Part shown: positions 7,710 through 15,136 of the stretch, one piece after another | Position numbering within the stretch: the stretch's first letter is position 1 | Layout of the letters: every line of letters begins with the position of its first letter | Origin: Bacteroidales bacterium UBA1197 | GTDB taxonomy: Bacteria; Bacteroidota; Bacteroidia; Bacteroidales; UBA932 | DNA: 22,868 bases | Assembly (NCBI GenBank): GCA_002309995.1 | Contig: DBYB01000066.1 | Span: 1 to 22,868 of the forward strand | Direction of reading: 5' to 3' | Translations under genes and position numbers: made by a program | The notes under the pieces: model-generated | The model's input: only the letters and a program-made list of their open reading frames with translations | Databases searched by the model: none | Told to the model about the DNA's origin: nothing

Positions 7710-9084
7710 CTGCGAGCCGTTTCTTCATCCAGCGGTCGCCCTTGATGTATAGCAGGAAAAGTATGCCTCGTATGTTGAGGTCCAGGCACATCGCAATCCA
7801 GTAGCCTTCCAGGCCGAAGCGCGGCGTCAGGAATATGGCGAGGCCGATGCGCACCACCCACATTCCGGCAAAGTTCAGAATCGTAGGCACCATAGTGTCG
7901 CCAGCGCCCACGCAGGCTCCGTAAGCTACGATTGACACGGCGTAGAAGGTTTCGGCGAATGCTTCTATCCTGAGGACTTTAGCGCCAAGCGCTACCACGT
8001 CGGGATCGGAACTCAGGAGCGCCATCAGTTCCGGCGCGAAGGCGTACATCGCCACGGCGAGCACGCTCATAATGATGGCTCCCATCCATATCGTAATGGA
8101 GGCGAACCGGCGGGCGATTTCCTTGCGCCTCGCGCCGAGGCTCTGGCCAACCAGAGTGGTCGCAGCTTCCTCCAGGCCGTAGCCCGGCATATAGCAGAAA
8201 CTCTCAGCCGTAATCGCGAAAGCGTTTGCGGCTATTGCTATAGGGCCGAGCGGGGCTACGATAACGGTGCTTGCCACGTGGGCTCCCCTCATTATGAGGT
8301 TCTGTAGCCACATAGGGCCAGTGATTCGGGCGGCGTTGTGGATTATGCTGCGTGTGGGCAGGAAGCTGCCCTTTTCGCCGATTATGCGCAGTTCCTTACT
8401 CCGGCACAGCACGTACCACAGCGACACGAGGGTGGTTAGAGTCTCGGCCAGGCCGGTGCCGAGCGCGGCGCCGGGAACGCCCATACCGAGCACGTAGATG
8501 AACAGGTAGTTGAAGACGACGTCCAGCGCGCACATTGAGATGTACAATATGCTGGGAACCTTCATATTGCCGCTGCCTTGCAGCATTGCGTTTGCCGCAT
8601 AGCCTACGGCGCCGAGGGGCAGGAAAGCCGAGTAGATGCGGAAGTATGCCGATGCGTCGCCGGATATTTCCGGGCCGCCGCCCAGGGCGCGGGGGAGTAT
8701 TGGGCTGAGGCCCAGGCCGATAATGGCGAAGAGCGTGGATATTCCGAGGGAGCAGAGCAGGCCCTGGCGCAGCACTCTGCGGGCGGCGGCGAAGTCGCCG
8801 GCGCCGCAGCAGTGCGCTACCTGCACGGAGAAGCCGCTAGCCACCGCCATAGTGAATCCTGCGAATATCCAGGTGCTGGTGGCCATCAGGCCTATGGATG
8901 CGGAAGGATTGGCTCCCAGGCGTCCTACCATTGCAGTATCGATGTACTGCATCATCACGCTGGACAGCTGCGCGAGTATGGCAGGGACCGCCAGCAGCAT
9001 CGTAAGCTGCAGCTGGTCCCTGAATCGCATCTGCTTGCCGTCGCGGATGAGAGAGAGCAGGTAGTCTTTCCTTCCCTGTTGCAT
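7702..9084 (-). CDS. MATE family efflux transporter
   Basis: A 460-residue polytopic membrane protein of the MATE (multidrug and toxic compound extrusion) family, the usual length for about 12 helices. Diagnostic stretches are LAVPAILAQLSSVMMQYIDTAMVGRLG near the N-terminus (segments read as LAVPAILAQ and DTAMVGRLG), the loop after helix 2 with IGLMATSTW, and QNLIMRG at the start of the second half. MATE proteins export cationic drugs or metabolites using Na+ or H+ gradients; the substrate here is unknown. It is the last gene of the minus-strand operon and starts one base after the stop of the MalY-like gene. Confidence 0.92.
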   Translation of the reverse strand: MQQGRKDYLLSLIRDGKQMRFRDQLQLTMLLAVPAILAQLSSVMMQYIDTAMVGRLGANPSASIGLMATSTWIFAGFTMAVASGFSVQVAHCCGAGDFAAARRVLRQGLLCSLGISTLFAIIGLGLSPILPRALGGGPEISGDASAYFRIYSAFLPLGAVGYAANAMLQGSGNMKVPSILYISMCALDVVFNYLFIYVLGMGVPGAALGTGLAETLTTLVSLWYVLCRSKELRIIGEKGSFLPTRSIIHNAARITGPMWLQNLIMRGAHVASTVIVAPLGPIAIAANAFAITAESFCYMPGYGLEEAATTLVGQSLGARRKEIARRFASITIWMGAIIMSVLAVAMYAFAPELMALLSSDPDVVALGAKVLRIEAFAETFYAVSIVAYGACVGAGDTMVPTILNFAGMWVVRIGLAIFLTPRFGLEGYWIAMCLDLNIRGILFLLYIKGDRWMKKRLAAI

Positions 9085-9085
9085 C

Positions 9086-10276
9086 CTATCCTTTCAGTCG
9101 CTTCAATCCTTTGATAATCCGCCTGATGCCTTCCTCGCACAGGTTCGCGGGGCAGGCCAGGTTGATGCGCAGGAAGCGGTCGTCGCCGTACATCGCTCCG
9201 GGTCCGGGGCGGACGTGCTCGTGCTTGATGAGGCTTGCGATGGTCTCCTCCGTACCCCGGCAGATTGCCGACACGTCAACCCAGGCAAGGTAGGTGGCCT
9301 GGAGTTCGGTCACGGGGCATTCCGGGAGTTCTTCGGCGAACAGTCTGCGGAACGTGAGGTAATTGTCGTAGATGTGCTCGTTCAGCTGCCGGAGCCATTC
9401 TTCGCCCTCGTTGTAGGCCGCCTGCAGGCCGGCTACGCCGAAGGGGCCCACGTCACAGACCTCGTAGATATTGATGACGCGATCTATTTTCTCCCTCCAT
9501 TCCGGGCGGCTGCAGATGATGTTGGCTATCTGCAGGCTCGCGGTGTTGAAGGACTTGCTGGGGGAGTTCATCGTCACGCTGCACTCCTGGTTCTCTTTTG
9601 ATACGGCCGCAAAGGGTGTGAAGCGCTGCCCGGGCATCTCCAGCTCGCAGTGGATTTCGTCTGAAAGCACCACCAGGCGGTGCCGGCGGGCGATTTCTCC
9701 GAGCCGCTGGAGTTCTTCCGGGGTCCAGATACGCCCTATGGGGTTGTGGGGGTTGCAGAGCAGGAGCACCTTGGCGGCGGGGTCGGCGCAACGGCGTTCG
9801 AGGTCGTCCCAGTCGATGGAGACCTTTAGCACGCCGTCTTCCTTGGTGTAGATCACCGGGCTTTCGGAACTCGTGCAGCCGGCGTTCCGAACGGACGAGA
9901 AGAAACAGTTATAGGCCGGAGTGATGAAGACCACCTTGTCGCCGGGCTCGGTGAATGCCTTGATGCATACCGAGAGCGCCGGTACGACGGCGGTGGTATA
10001 GAGTATCCAGTCTTTTTCTATCTCCCATCCGCGGCGGCGCCGGAACCAGGAGATGATGGCCTCGTAGTAGCTGTCGGGCACGACGGTATAGCCGAAGACG
10101 CCGTGTTCCACGCGCTTGCGCAGGGCATCAATGATGCAAGGCGCGGTCTGGAAGTCCATATCGGCCACCCACATCGGGATGACGTCTGCGGAGGGCACGC
10201 CGGCGCTGTTGGGAGCGTCCCACTTTACGCAGGAGGAGCCCCTGCGGTCTATGACGGTTTCGAAATCGTATTTCAT
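9086..10276 (-). CDS. MalY/PatB-type PLP-dependent C-S lyase (aminotransferase fold I)
   Basis: A 396-residue pyridoxal-phosphate enzyme of the MalY/PatB group, which cleaves cystathionine or other cysteine S-conjugates to thiol, pyruvate and ammonia. The start MKYDFETVIDRRGSSCVKWD and the WVADMDFQ segment are characteristic. The cofactor site shows LLLCNPHNPIG, SDEIH and the Schiff-base lysine Lys241 in SPSKSFN. The next downstream gene encodes a MATE exporter, and the upstream gene overlaps by 4 bp (ATGA), so they are co-transcribed. Whether it acts in methionine metabolism or in detoxifying conjugates cannot be told from the sequence. Confidence 0.9.
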   Translation of the reverse strand: MKYDFETVIDRRGSSCVKWDAPNSAGVPSADVIPMWVADMDFQTAPCIIDALRKRVEHGVFGYTVVPDSYYEAIISWFRRRRGWEIEKDWILYTTAVVPALSVCIKAFTEPGDKVVFITPAYNCFFSSVRNAGCTSSESPVIYTKEDGVLKVSIDWDDLERRCADPAAKVLLLCNPHNPIGRIWTPEELQRLGEIARRHRLVVLSDEIHCELEMPGQRFTPFAAVSKENQECSVTMNSPSKSFNTASLQIANIICSRPEWREKIDRVINIYEVCDVGPFGVAGLQAAYNEGEEWLRQLNEHIYDNYLTFRRLFAEELPECPVTELQATYLAWVDVSAICRGTEETIASLIKHEHVRPGPGAMYGDDRFLRINLACPANLCEEGIRRIIKGLKRLKG

Positions 10277-11127
10277 CGCGTGAGGACTTGGCAGTCGGCG
10301 GGAGCCTTGATGTTCTCGTCGATTATTACTTCGCCGTAACTGTCGGCCACGATGCGGCCGGTGCGGGGGTTCTTTACGGAAGGCACCGCGCCGCGGATGT
10401 CTGCCTGCACGGAGGAGTACTCGAATGCCAGGTCTGCATCGGGCCCGAAGGTACAGTCTTCGAGTATGAGCCCTTCCGCGTAGCAGAGCGGCTGCGAGCC
10501 GGTGATGTGGCAGCGCACCAGTTTCAGGTTCCGGGAATGCCAGCCGAGGTATTCGCCGTTGATTTCCGAATCATACACGGTTACGTTGTCGGTCTCCCAG
10601 AATGCGTCCTTGGTGTTGAGGATGCTGTCGTGGATCTCTATGTCCCTCGCCCATTGGAAGGAGTAGTTGCCTTTGAGATGAAAGTTTCTGATTTTAATGC
10701 CGGAGCAGTGCATGAAGATGTAGTCTCCGTGTTCGGCGGAGATGTCTTCAGCCTCGATGTTACGGCAGCTCCAGAATGTCTCTCCGGCGTCGGTGAAACG
10801 CACGTTGCGGAGCTTGATCCCGTCCATCTCGCGGAACATCTTGGGCGCTTCAACGGTGCTGTCAGTCATTTCGCAACCCTTTGAGTACCAAAGGGCGGCA
10901 CGGGCGCCAGGGCGGAAGAGGCAGTCCCTCACGGTGAAACCGTCGCATATCCAGAAGGGATACTTTCCTTCGAATGTGCAGCGGTTTGCGTGAATGTTCT
11001 GCGTCTCCTTCAGGGCGCTCTCTCCGGCGTGTATGGTTACGCCTGTTAGCTTTAAGTCTCGCGTGCGGTACAGCGGCCTCTCGCCGCCGAATTCCTGATT
11101 GACGATTTCAGTCAGTTGTTGAGGCAT
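10273..11127 (-). CDS. DUF3737 family beta-helix protein
   Basis: A 284-residue protein of the DUF3737 family, of unknown function. The sequence is a chain of short repeats with alternating aromatic and polar strands (for example YPFWICDGFTVRDCLF, AALWYSKGCEMTDSTV, EYLGWHSRNLKLVRC), as expected for a right-handed parallel beta-helix. There is no signal peptide, so it is probably cytoplasmic. Its stop overlaps the start of the MalY-like gene (ATGA), and the HdeD-like gene ends 15 bp upstream. The frequent pairing of this family with aminotransferase or transporter genes is my recollection and was not checked. Confidence 0.85.
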   Translation of the reverse strand: MPQQLTEIVNQEFGGERPLYRTRDLKLTGVTIHAGESALKETQNIHANRCTFEGKYPFWICDGFTVRDCLFRPGARAALWYSKGCEMTDSTVEAPKMFREMDGIKLRNVRFTDAGETFWSCRNIEAEDISAEHGDYIFMHCSGIKIRNFHLKGNYSFQWARDIEIHDSILNTKDAFWETDNVTVYDSEINGEYLGWHSRNLKLVRCHITGSQPLCYAEGLILEDCTFGPDADLAFEYSSVQADIRGAVPSVKNPRTGRIVADSYGEVIIDENIKAPADCQVLTR

Positions 11128-11142
11128 ATCGGTCGGCGGGGA

Positions 11143-11712
11143 TTATTGTTCGTCGATGCCGATCGCGTTGCGAAAGCCATCTACTTTACGCTCGAACTTG
11201 TTGATACCCAGCAACGCAAAGAGATAGGCGGCGCCCATTGCAATGACTCCGATTCCGATGAGAGTCGAAAGGGTTGCGGCAGAAACGTCGGGATTCTTAA
11301 GGCCAAGTACGCCAAGCACTGCGCCGCAGATACCCAGCAGAAGGATACCCCACCAGCCGGGGAATCCGACCCTCTTGTAGTCGAAACTGTTCACCGCGAT
11401 GGTCACGCCTTCGATGAGCACCCACATAGCAAAAATAACCGGCAGCGAGAAAGCCACGAAGATGTTGTTGCCGATGAAGATGATACCCAGGATTATTTCG
11501 AGTATCGCGCTGAGCATACGGCTCCCGCTGTTGGGCAGGAACATCTGCGTCTTGAAAGTAAACACCAGCTTCGCAATACCGGCCGCCAGCGTAAAGCAAC
11601 CAATCATCCACGCAGCCGTAAACAGCGTCGCCGCCGGCTTGCAAATACAAACCACACCAAGGGCCACGAGCAGCACCCCTGCAATCGCCAGCCAGATTTT
11701 CGTACTTTTCAT
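11143..11712 (-). CDS. HdeD/DUF308 family membrane protein
   Basis: A 189-residue integral membrane protein with about six hydrophobic segments in three pairs. It matches the HdeD/DUF308 pattern: IAGVLLVALGVVCICKP, then AILEIILGIIFI, then GICGAVLGVLGLKNP. HdeD in E. coli is an acid-resistance membrane protein; the function in Bacteroidota is not established. It is the first gene of the four-gene minus-strand operon and faces the long upstream region at 11713-12144. The final residues (GIDEQ) are cytoplasmic-type polar. Confidence 0.82.
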   Translation of the reverse strand: MKSTKIWLAIAGVLLVALGVVCICKPAATLFTAAWMIGCFTLAAGIAKLVFTFKTQMFLPNSGSRMLSAILEIILGIIFIGNNIFVAFSLPVIFAMWVLIEGVTIAVNSFDYKRVGFPGWWGILLLGICGAVLGVLGLKNPDVSAATLSTLIGIGVIAMGAAYLFALLGINKFERKVDGFRNAIGIDEQ

Positions 11713-12144
11713 GATAGTTTCTTGTTTTTATTTGATTATCGAATATAGTTATTTATTCAATTATCTAAGCAATTGGTTACTTCCCGCTTTTCCCATCAAA
11801 TTCCGCTCCAACCCCAAATCCCCCGGCAAACTGACACCGGCTTTGCCATAATGTCAATGTGCAACATTTCGAGATTTATTTGCATCTTTGCAATACAGTT
11901 CTTTCTCAATACTGAATCCTCGCTTTCAAGCAAATGCGGAACCCATTGGTCACTCTGATTCGGGGTGAACGTGATTTTGTATTATTCCACATCTAACGGT
12001 ACCAACATTTTATTGGTATTCAAGCAGAAACTCCAACTAAGGAAAATAAACTTGATATCTCACACATTTTCCTGGAATCCATTCTCATACGAAAGTATGG
12101 TTTGGCCTTAGATGGTCTAAAGTTTAACACTTAATCACTACTGC
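11713..12144 (+). other. 432-bp non-coding leader with small inverted repeats
   Basis: I see no convincing gene here. The stretch holds four inverted repeats: GGCAAA/TTTGCC (11825-11847, 11-nt gap), TACCAA-N7-TTGGTA (12000-12018), CATAC-GAAA-GTATG (12086-12099, a GNRA-type tetraloop hairpin) and TTAGA-TGG-TCTAA (12108-12120). The last two lie within 60 bp of the sigma factor start and could be operators or a structured 5' leader. No perfect TAnnTTTG box was found on either strand. The region separates the conserved-looking operon from the accessory block, so it may also be an island edge. Confidence 0.4.
11740..11800 (-). promoter_or_regulatory. Weak candidate promoter of the HdeD operon
   Basis: On the minus strand, TATATTCG (one mismatch to TAnnTTTG) occurs about 30 nt before the HdeD ATG, in an AT-rich stretch with an ATTG about 22 nt further upstream. 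The spacing and the mismatch make this only a candidate. Confidence 0.25.
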
Positions 12145-12759
12145 ATGACAAAATCTTCAGATTCTTTCATCACCCGCCCCAAGGTTGACTACGCCGTTTA
12201 CACTGCGTTAGATTCCCAGATAAGGCAGCTAAGCCGCCCGATGGCTTTATCTTACTCACGAATCGACCGTGCGCTTCAGCCGGACGACTTTTTGCAGGAG
12301 ATATGTGTAAAAGTCTTTCTGGCACTTCCCATTTACGATGCAAACGAGCCGTTCGAGAACTTTGTTCGCAGAATTGCCCGGAACGCATGCATAGACTTAT
12401 TGAGAAGCCGCCTTCATATGGACACAATATCTTTTGCCATTAAACCTGGCGAGCCTGAGCCTGACCTGGTAGAAGACATAAACGACAATGTAGCCCTTCC
12501 TTCGTACACCCGGGATGGACGTCTCGAGTGGAATGACGACTCTATTGATGCGGAAGAGCATCTGTCTTGCCTGATACCAATGGAAAGGAGGGTTGTTTGC
12601 GCCTTTTTCGGTATTGGTGAGTTGTATGCCCATCCGGTGGAGACCATTGCCCGCGATATGGGAATATCTCGCCCTACGGTGTATAAGATTATGGACGCAG
12701 CGCTGAAGAAGATGAGGAGCAGTAATACCAAGAGAACTGTACGAGGGGTCAAGTTTTGA
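12145..12759 (+). CDS. RNA polymerase sigma factor (sigma-70/ECF-like)
   Basis: A 204-residue alternative sigma factor. Region 2 is at about residues 45-92 (PDDFLQEICVKVF, then FENFVRRIARNACIDLLRSR), with the typical ECF core-binding and -10 recognition layout. Region 4 is at about residues 143-192 (LIPMERRVVCAFFGIG, then ETIARDMGISRPTVYKIMDA), a helix-turn-helix for the -35 element. The acidic linker between them is fairly long (about residues 95-140). No anti-sigma factor gene is adjacent. The stop codon lies inside a strong terminator, so the gene appears to be its own transcription unit. It may control the genes that follow, but no target promoter is recognisable. Confidence 0.8.
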   Translation: MTKSSDSFITRPKVDYAVYTALDSQIRQLSRPMALSYSRIDRALQPDDFLQEICVKVFLALPIYDANEPFENFVRRIARNACIDLLRSRLHMDTISFAIKPGEPEPDLVEDINDNVALPSYTRDGRLEWNDDSIDAEEHLSCLIPMERRVVCAFFGIGELYAHPVETIARDMGISRPTVYKIMDAALKKMRSSNTKRTVRGVKF

Positions 12760-12770
12760 CCCCTTTTTTT
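12745..12770 (+). terminator. Rho-independent terminator overlapping the sigma factor stop codon
   Basis: A perfect 8-bp stem GGGGTCAA/TTGACCCC with loop GTT (12745-12763) is followed by seven T residues (12764-12770). The TGA stop of the sigma gene (12757-12759) is inside the hairpin's right arm. Confidence 0.9.
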
Positions 12771-12836
12771 ATTTCCCCGTTTACATAATTGATTTGTCTG
12801 CTCGTATAGTTGAGTAGAAACAAATCCATTAACAGT

Positions 12837-14420
12837 ATGCCAATAACAATAAAACCAAATGTTTTGGAAGCGTTTGCTTCCGTATTTAGCAATCGTCAAA
12901 ATCCGGCGTCAAAGCTGTTTGATGAGGTTAATCCCGGTGTTGAGTTCATCAAGGCAATGTACTCTCTTGACTATGCTGAGATTAAAATAATTGCCAATAT
13001 TCTAAGGCATTATCCTGATCCTGTAACAATCGCTACCGTTGCCGGGGAAAAGAATCTTGATTACAGTCCGGAGGGGAAGACTCTTAACGGCCTTGTGCGG
13101 CGAGGATTCCTCAAGCAGGCGTACGGGCCTAACTGTAGGCGCACCTCTTATGTAATTACTACGCGCGCATATGAGGCATTCTTAAATGGTGAGCCGTTAA
13201 GAAAGAATGATGACCTTGATTGCTATGAGGAGTTGAAAAATTGTATGCCCGAGAGTATTGACACTGAATGGTGGCTGTCCTCCTTCAACGAAGCGTTGAG
13301 TCTGCCTATTAACAAGAAAATGAAGAATGCGTGCGATGAACTTGGCATACTCTCACTCCCTAACGATCTTCAGATGGCCTTCTGGGGGCTTGCCAAGTAC
13401 TTCATTCACAACTTCTCTACACCCTTTAGTGGGCGAAGCGGCAGTGTTTCCGAGAAACTCGGCTTACTCTGTGAGAAAGGTCTCTGCGAAATGGTTACCA
13501 AAGAGGATGACTCCGATATCCAGAGTGAATACTGCTTGCCTGTGACAGTGGCAGGGAGTCTCTTCCGAGGTCGCAACGAACTCATCAGGTATGATGAACT
13601 TGCCAAGTATGCAACGATTATCAAGAACCGAGACATAAAGAGGAAGGAACTGTTCTTCTCCAATGAGGCCGGTGCTGAGATAGGAAACCTTGGCAAGATG
13701 CTCTCCCGTGAAGGATTTGAGAGGGCAATTGGTCTGCTCAAAAAGAAGAAGAGGCCGCTATCCATTCAGAGTCTCCTCTGGGGCCCACCCGGGACTGGCA
13801 AAACGGAGTCCGTTAAGCAGTTGGCACTTGCCAGTGGCCGCGACATAGTCCTTTTTGATGTGTCGAAGGTAACATTCTATGGTTGGGGTAATTCCGAAAA
13901 GGGCTATAGGGCTGTATTCAGGGCTTACAAGTATGTTGCTGCCATAAGCGATAACGCACCTATTTTCCTGATGAATGAGGCCGACGCTATCCTTTCAAAG
14001 CGACTAACCAACATCGAGCGTGCAATCGACAAAGGCGAGAACAATCTTTCCAACATTATGCTGGAAGAGATGGAGAATTTCAACGGCATCTTGCTCGCCA
14101 CCACCAACCTGTTTGACATCATTGACCCTGCTTTTGAAAGGCGATTCCTATTTAAGACGCGCCTGATTAAACCAGACGCTACCGCAAGGACAAAAATCTG
14201 GAAGTCCAGTATTCCGGAACTCACTGAGGATGAGGCTCACAAACTGGCCGATACCTTTGAGATGAGCGGAGCCCAGATTGACAATGTGGTTGTGAAGCGT
14301 GACCTTGCCGAACTCTATTATGAAGGCGACCGAGGATATGACTACATCGTCGGGCTTTGCGAGAAAGAACTCTCAACCGAAAACGGAACCAAGTCGTTCC
14401 GCCCCCGCATAGGATATTAG
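12837..14420 (+). CDS. AAA+ ATPase with winged-helix-like N-terminal part
   Basis: An AAA+ ATPase of about 527 residues. Walker A is GPPGTGKT (Lys322), Walker B reads IFLMNEAD (Asn380, Glu381), sensor 1 is LLATTN, and the arginine finger is DPAFERRF. Asn in place of the usual Walker B Asp is, as I recall, normal for a Bacteroides group of ATPases with the NEAD motif. Residues about 45-125 look like a winged helix (TLNGLVRRGFLKQ, then RRTSYVITTRAYEAFL). I chose ATG 12837; an in-frame TTG nine codons upstream (12810) is also possible. No IGF/IGL ClpP-docking loop is evident between Walker B and sensor 1. ClpP starts 25 bp downstream, so the two are probably co-expressed. Confidence 0.85.
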   Translation: MPITIKPNVLEAFASVFSNRQNPASKLFDEVNPGVEFIKAMYSLDYAEIKIIANILRHYPDPVTIATVAGEKNLDYSPEGKTLNGLVRRGFLKQAYGPNCRRTSYVITTRAYEAFLNGEPLRKNDDLDCYEELKNCMPESIDTEWWLSSFNEALSLPINKKMKNACDELGILSLPNDLQMAFWGLAKYFIHNFSTPFSGRSGSVSEKLGLLCEKGLCEMVTKEDDSDIQSEYCLPVTVAGSLFRGRNELIRYDELAKYATIIKNRDIKRKELFFSNEAGAEIGNLGKMLSREGFERAIGLLKKKKRPLSIQSLLWGPPGTGKTESVKQLALASGRDIVLFDVSKVTFYGWGNSEKGYRAVFRAYKYVAAISDNAPIFLMNEADAILSKRLTNIERAIDKGENNLSNIMLEEMENFNGILLATTNLFDIIDPAFERRFLFKTRLIKPDATARTKIWKSSIPELTEDEAHKLADTFEMSGAQIDNVVVKRDLAELYYEGDRGYDYIVGLCEKELSTENGTKSFRPRIGY

Positions 14421-14445
14421 TTAAACCTTTAATACCCAAGAATAA

Positions 14446-15108
14446 ATGACCGATTTTGCAAAATACGCCCGCTCTGAACGCAGGGTCTCCTCCATTACGC
14501 TTGACCGCTATGCTGCAACCGCAATGGCATCTATCAGCCCGACTATCATAGAAGAACGCAAACTGAATGTAGTGGGGATGGATGTTTTCTCCCGCCTTAT
14601 GATGGATCGCATCATCTTTCTGGGCCAGCCTATTGACGACGATGTCGCCAATATTGTCCAGGCCCAGCTCCTGTACCTCGCTTCCGTGGATGCCAAATCC
14701 GATATTTCCATCTACTTGAACACCCCCGGAGGCGTAGTCTCCGCCGGACTCGGCATCTACGATACGATGCAGCTCATCGCACCGCAAGTTGCCACTATTT
14801 GCACCGGAATGGCCGCCTCTATGGGCGCTGTCCTGCTCTGCGCAGGAGAGAAGGGCAAGCGTTCGGCCTTGCCTCATTCCCGAGTGATGATTCATCAACC
14901 TCTGGGTGGCGCTCGCGGACAGGCCAGCGACATACTCATCGAAGCGCAGGAGATTGAGAAGACGCGCGATGAACTCTACAATATTATCGCCTCCCACTGC
15001 GGCCAGCCCTTCGACAAAGTGTTCAAGGACGCCGACCGAGACTACTGGATGACTTCGGAGGAAGCCCTAAAATATGGAATGATTGATTCCATCCTTGCCA
15101 AAAGATAG
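14446..15108 (+). CDS. clpP: ATP-dependent Clp protease proteolytic subunit
   Basis: ClpP forms a double-heptamer serine peptidase chamber fed by an AAA+ unfoldase. The 220-residue protein has Ser125 in GMAASMGA, His150 in SRVMIHQP and the Asp195 region KDADRDYWM, so the triad looks complete. It also carries FSRLMMDRIIFLG and NTPGG. The N-terminal stretch (MTDFAKYARSERRVSSITLDRY) matches the Bacteroidota ClpP layout. In this phylum the main clpP usually sits between tig and clpX; here it follows an unrelated AAA+ ATPase and no clpX is near. It may be a second ClpP copy or a relocated main one; the window cannot tell. Confidence 0.92.
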   Translation: MTDFAKYARSERRVSSITLDRYAATAMASISPTIIEERKLNVVGMDVFSRLMMDRIIFLGQPIDDDVANIVQAQLLYLASVDAKSDISIYLNTPGGVVSAGLGIYDTMQLIAPQVATICTGMAASMGAVLLCAGEKGKRSALPHSRVMIHQPLGGARGQASDILIEAQEIEKTRDELYNIIASHCGQPFDKVFKDADRDYWMTSEEALKYGMIDSILAKR

Positions 15109-15136
15109 ATTGTTTAACTCATAATAATACACGAAT

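Noticed and set aside
12810..12836. TTG start (12810) for the AAA+ ATPase
   Set aside because: An ATG 27 bp downstream gives an equally complete protein; the extra nine residues carry no recognisable feature. Not excluded.
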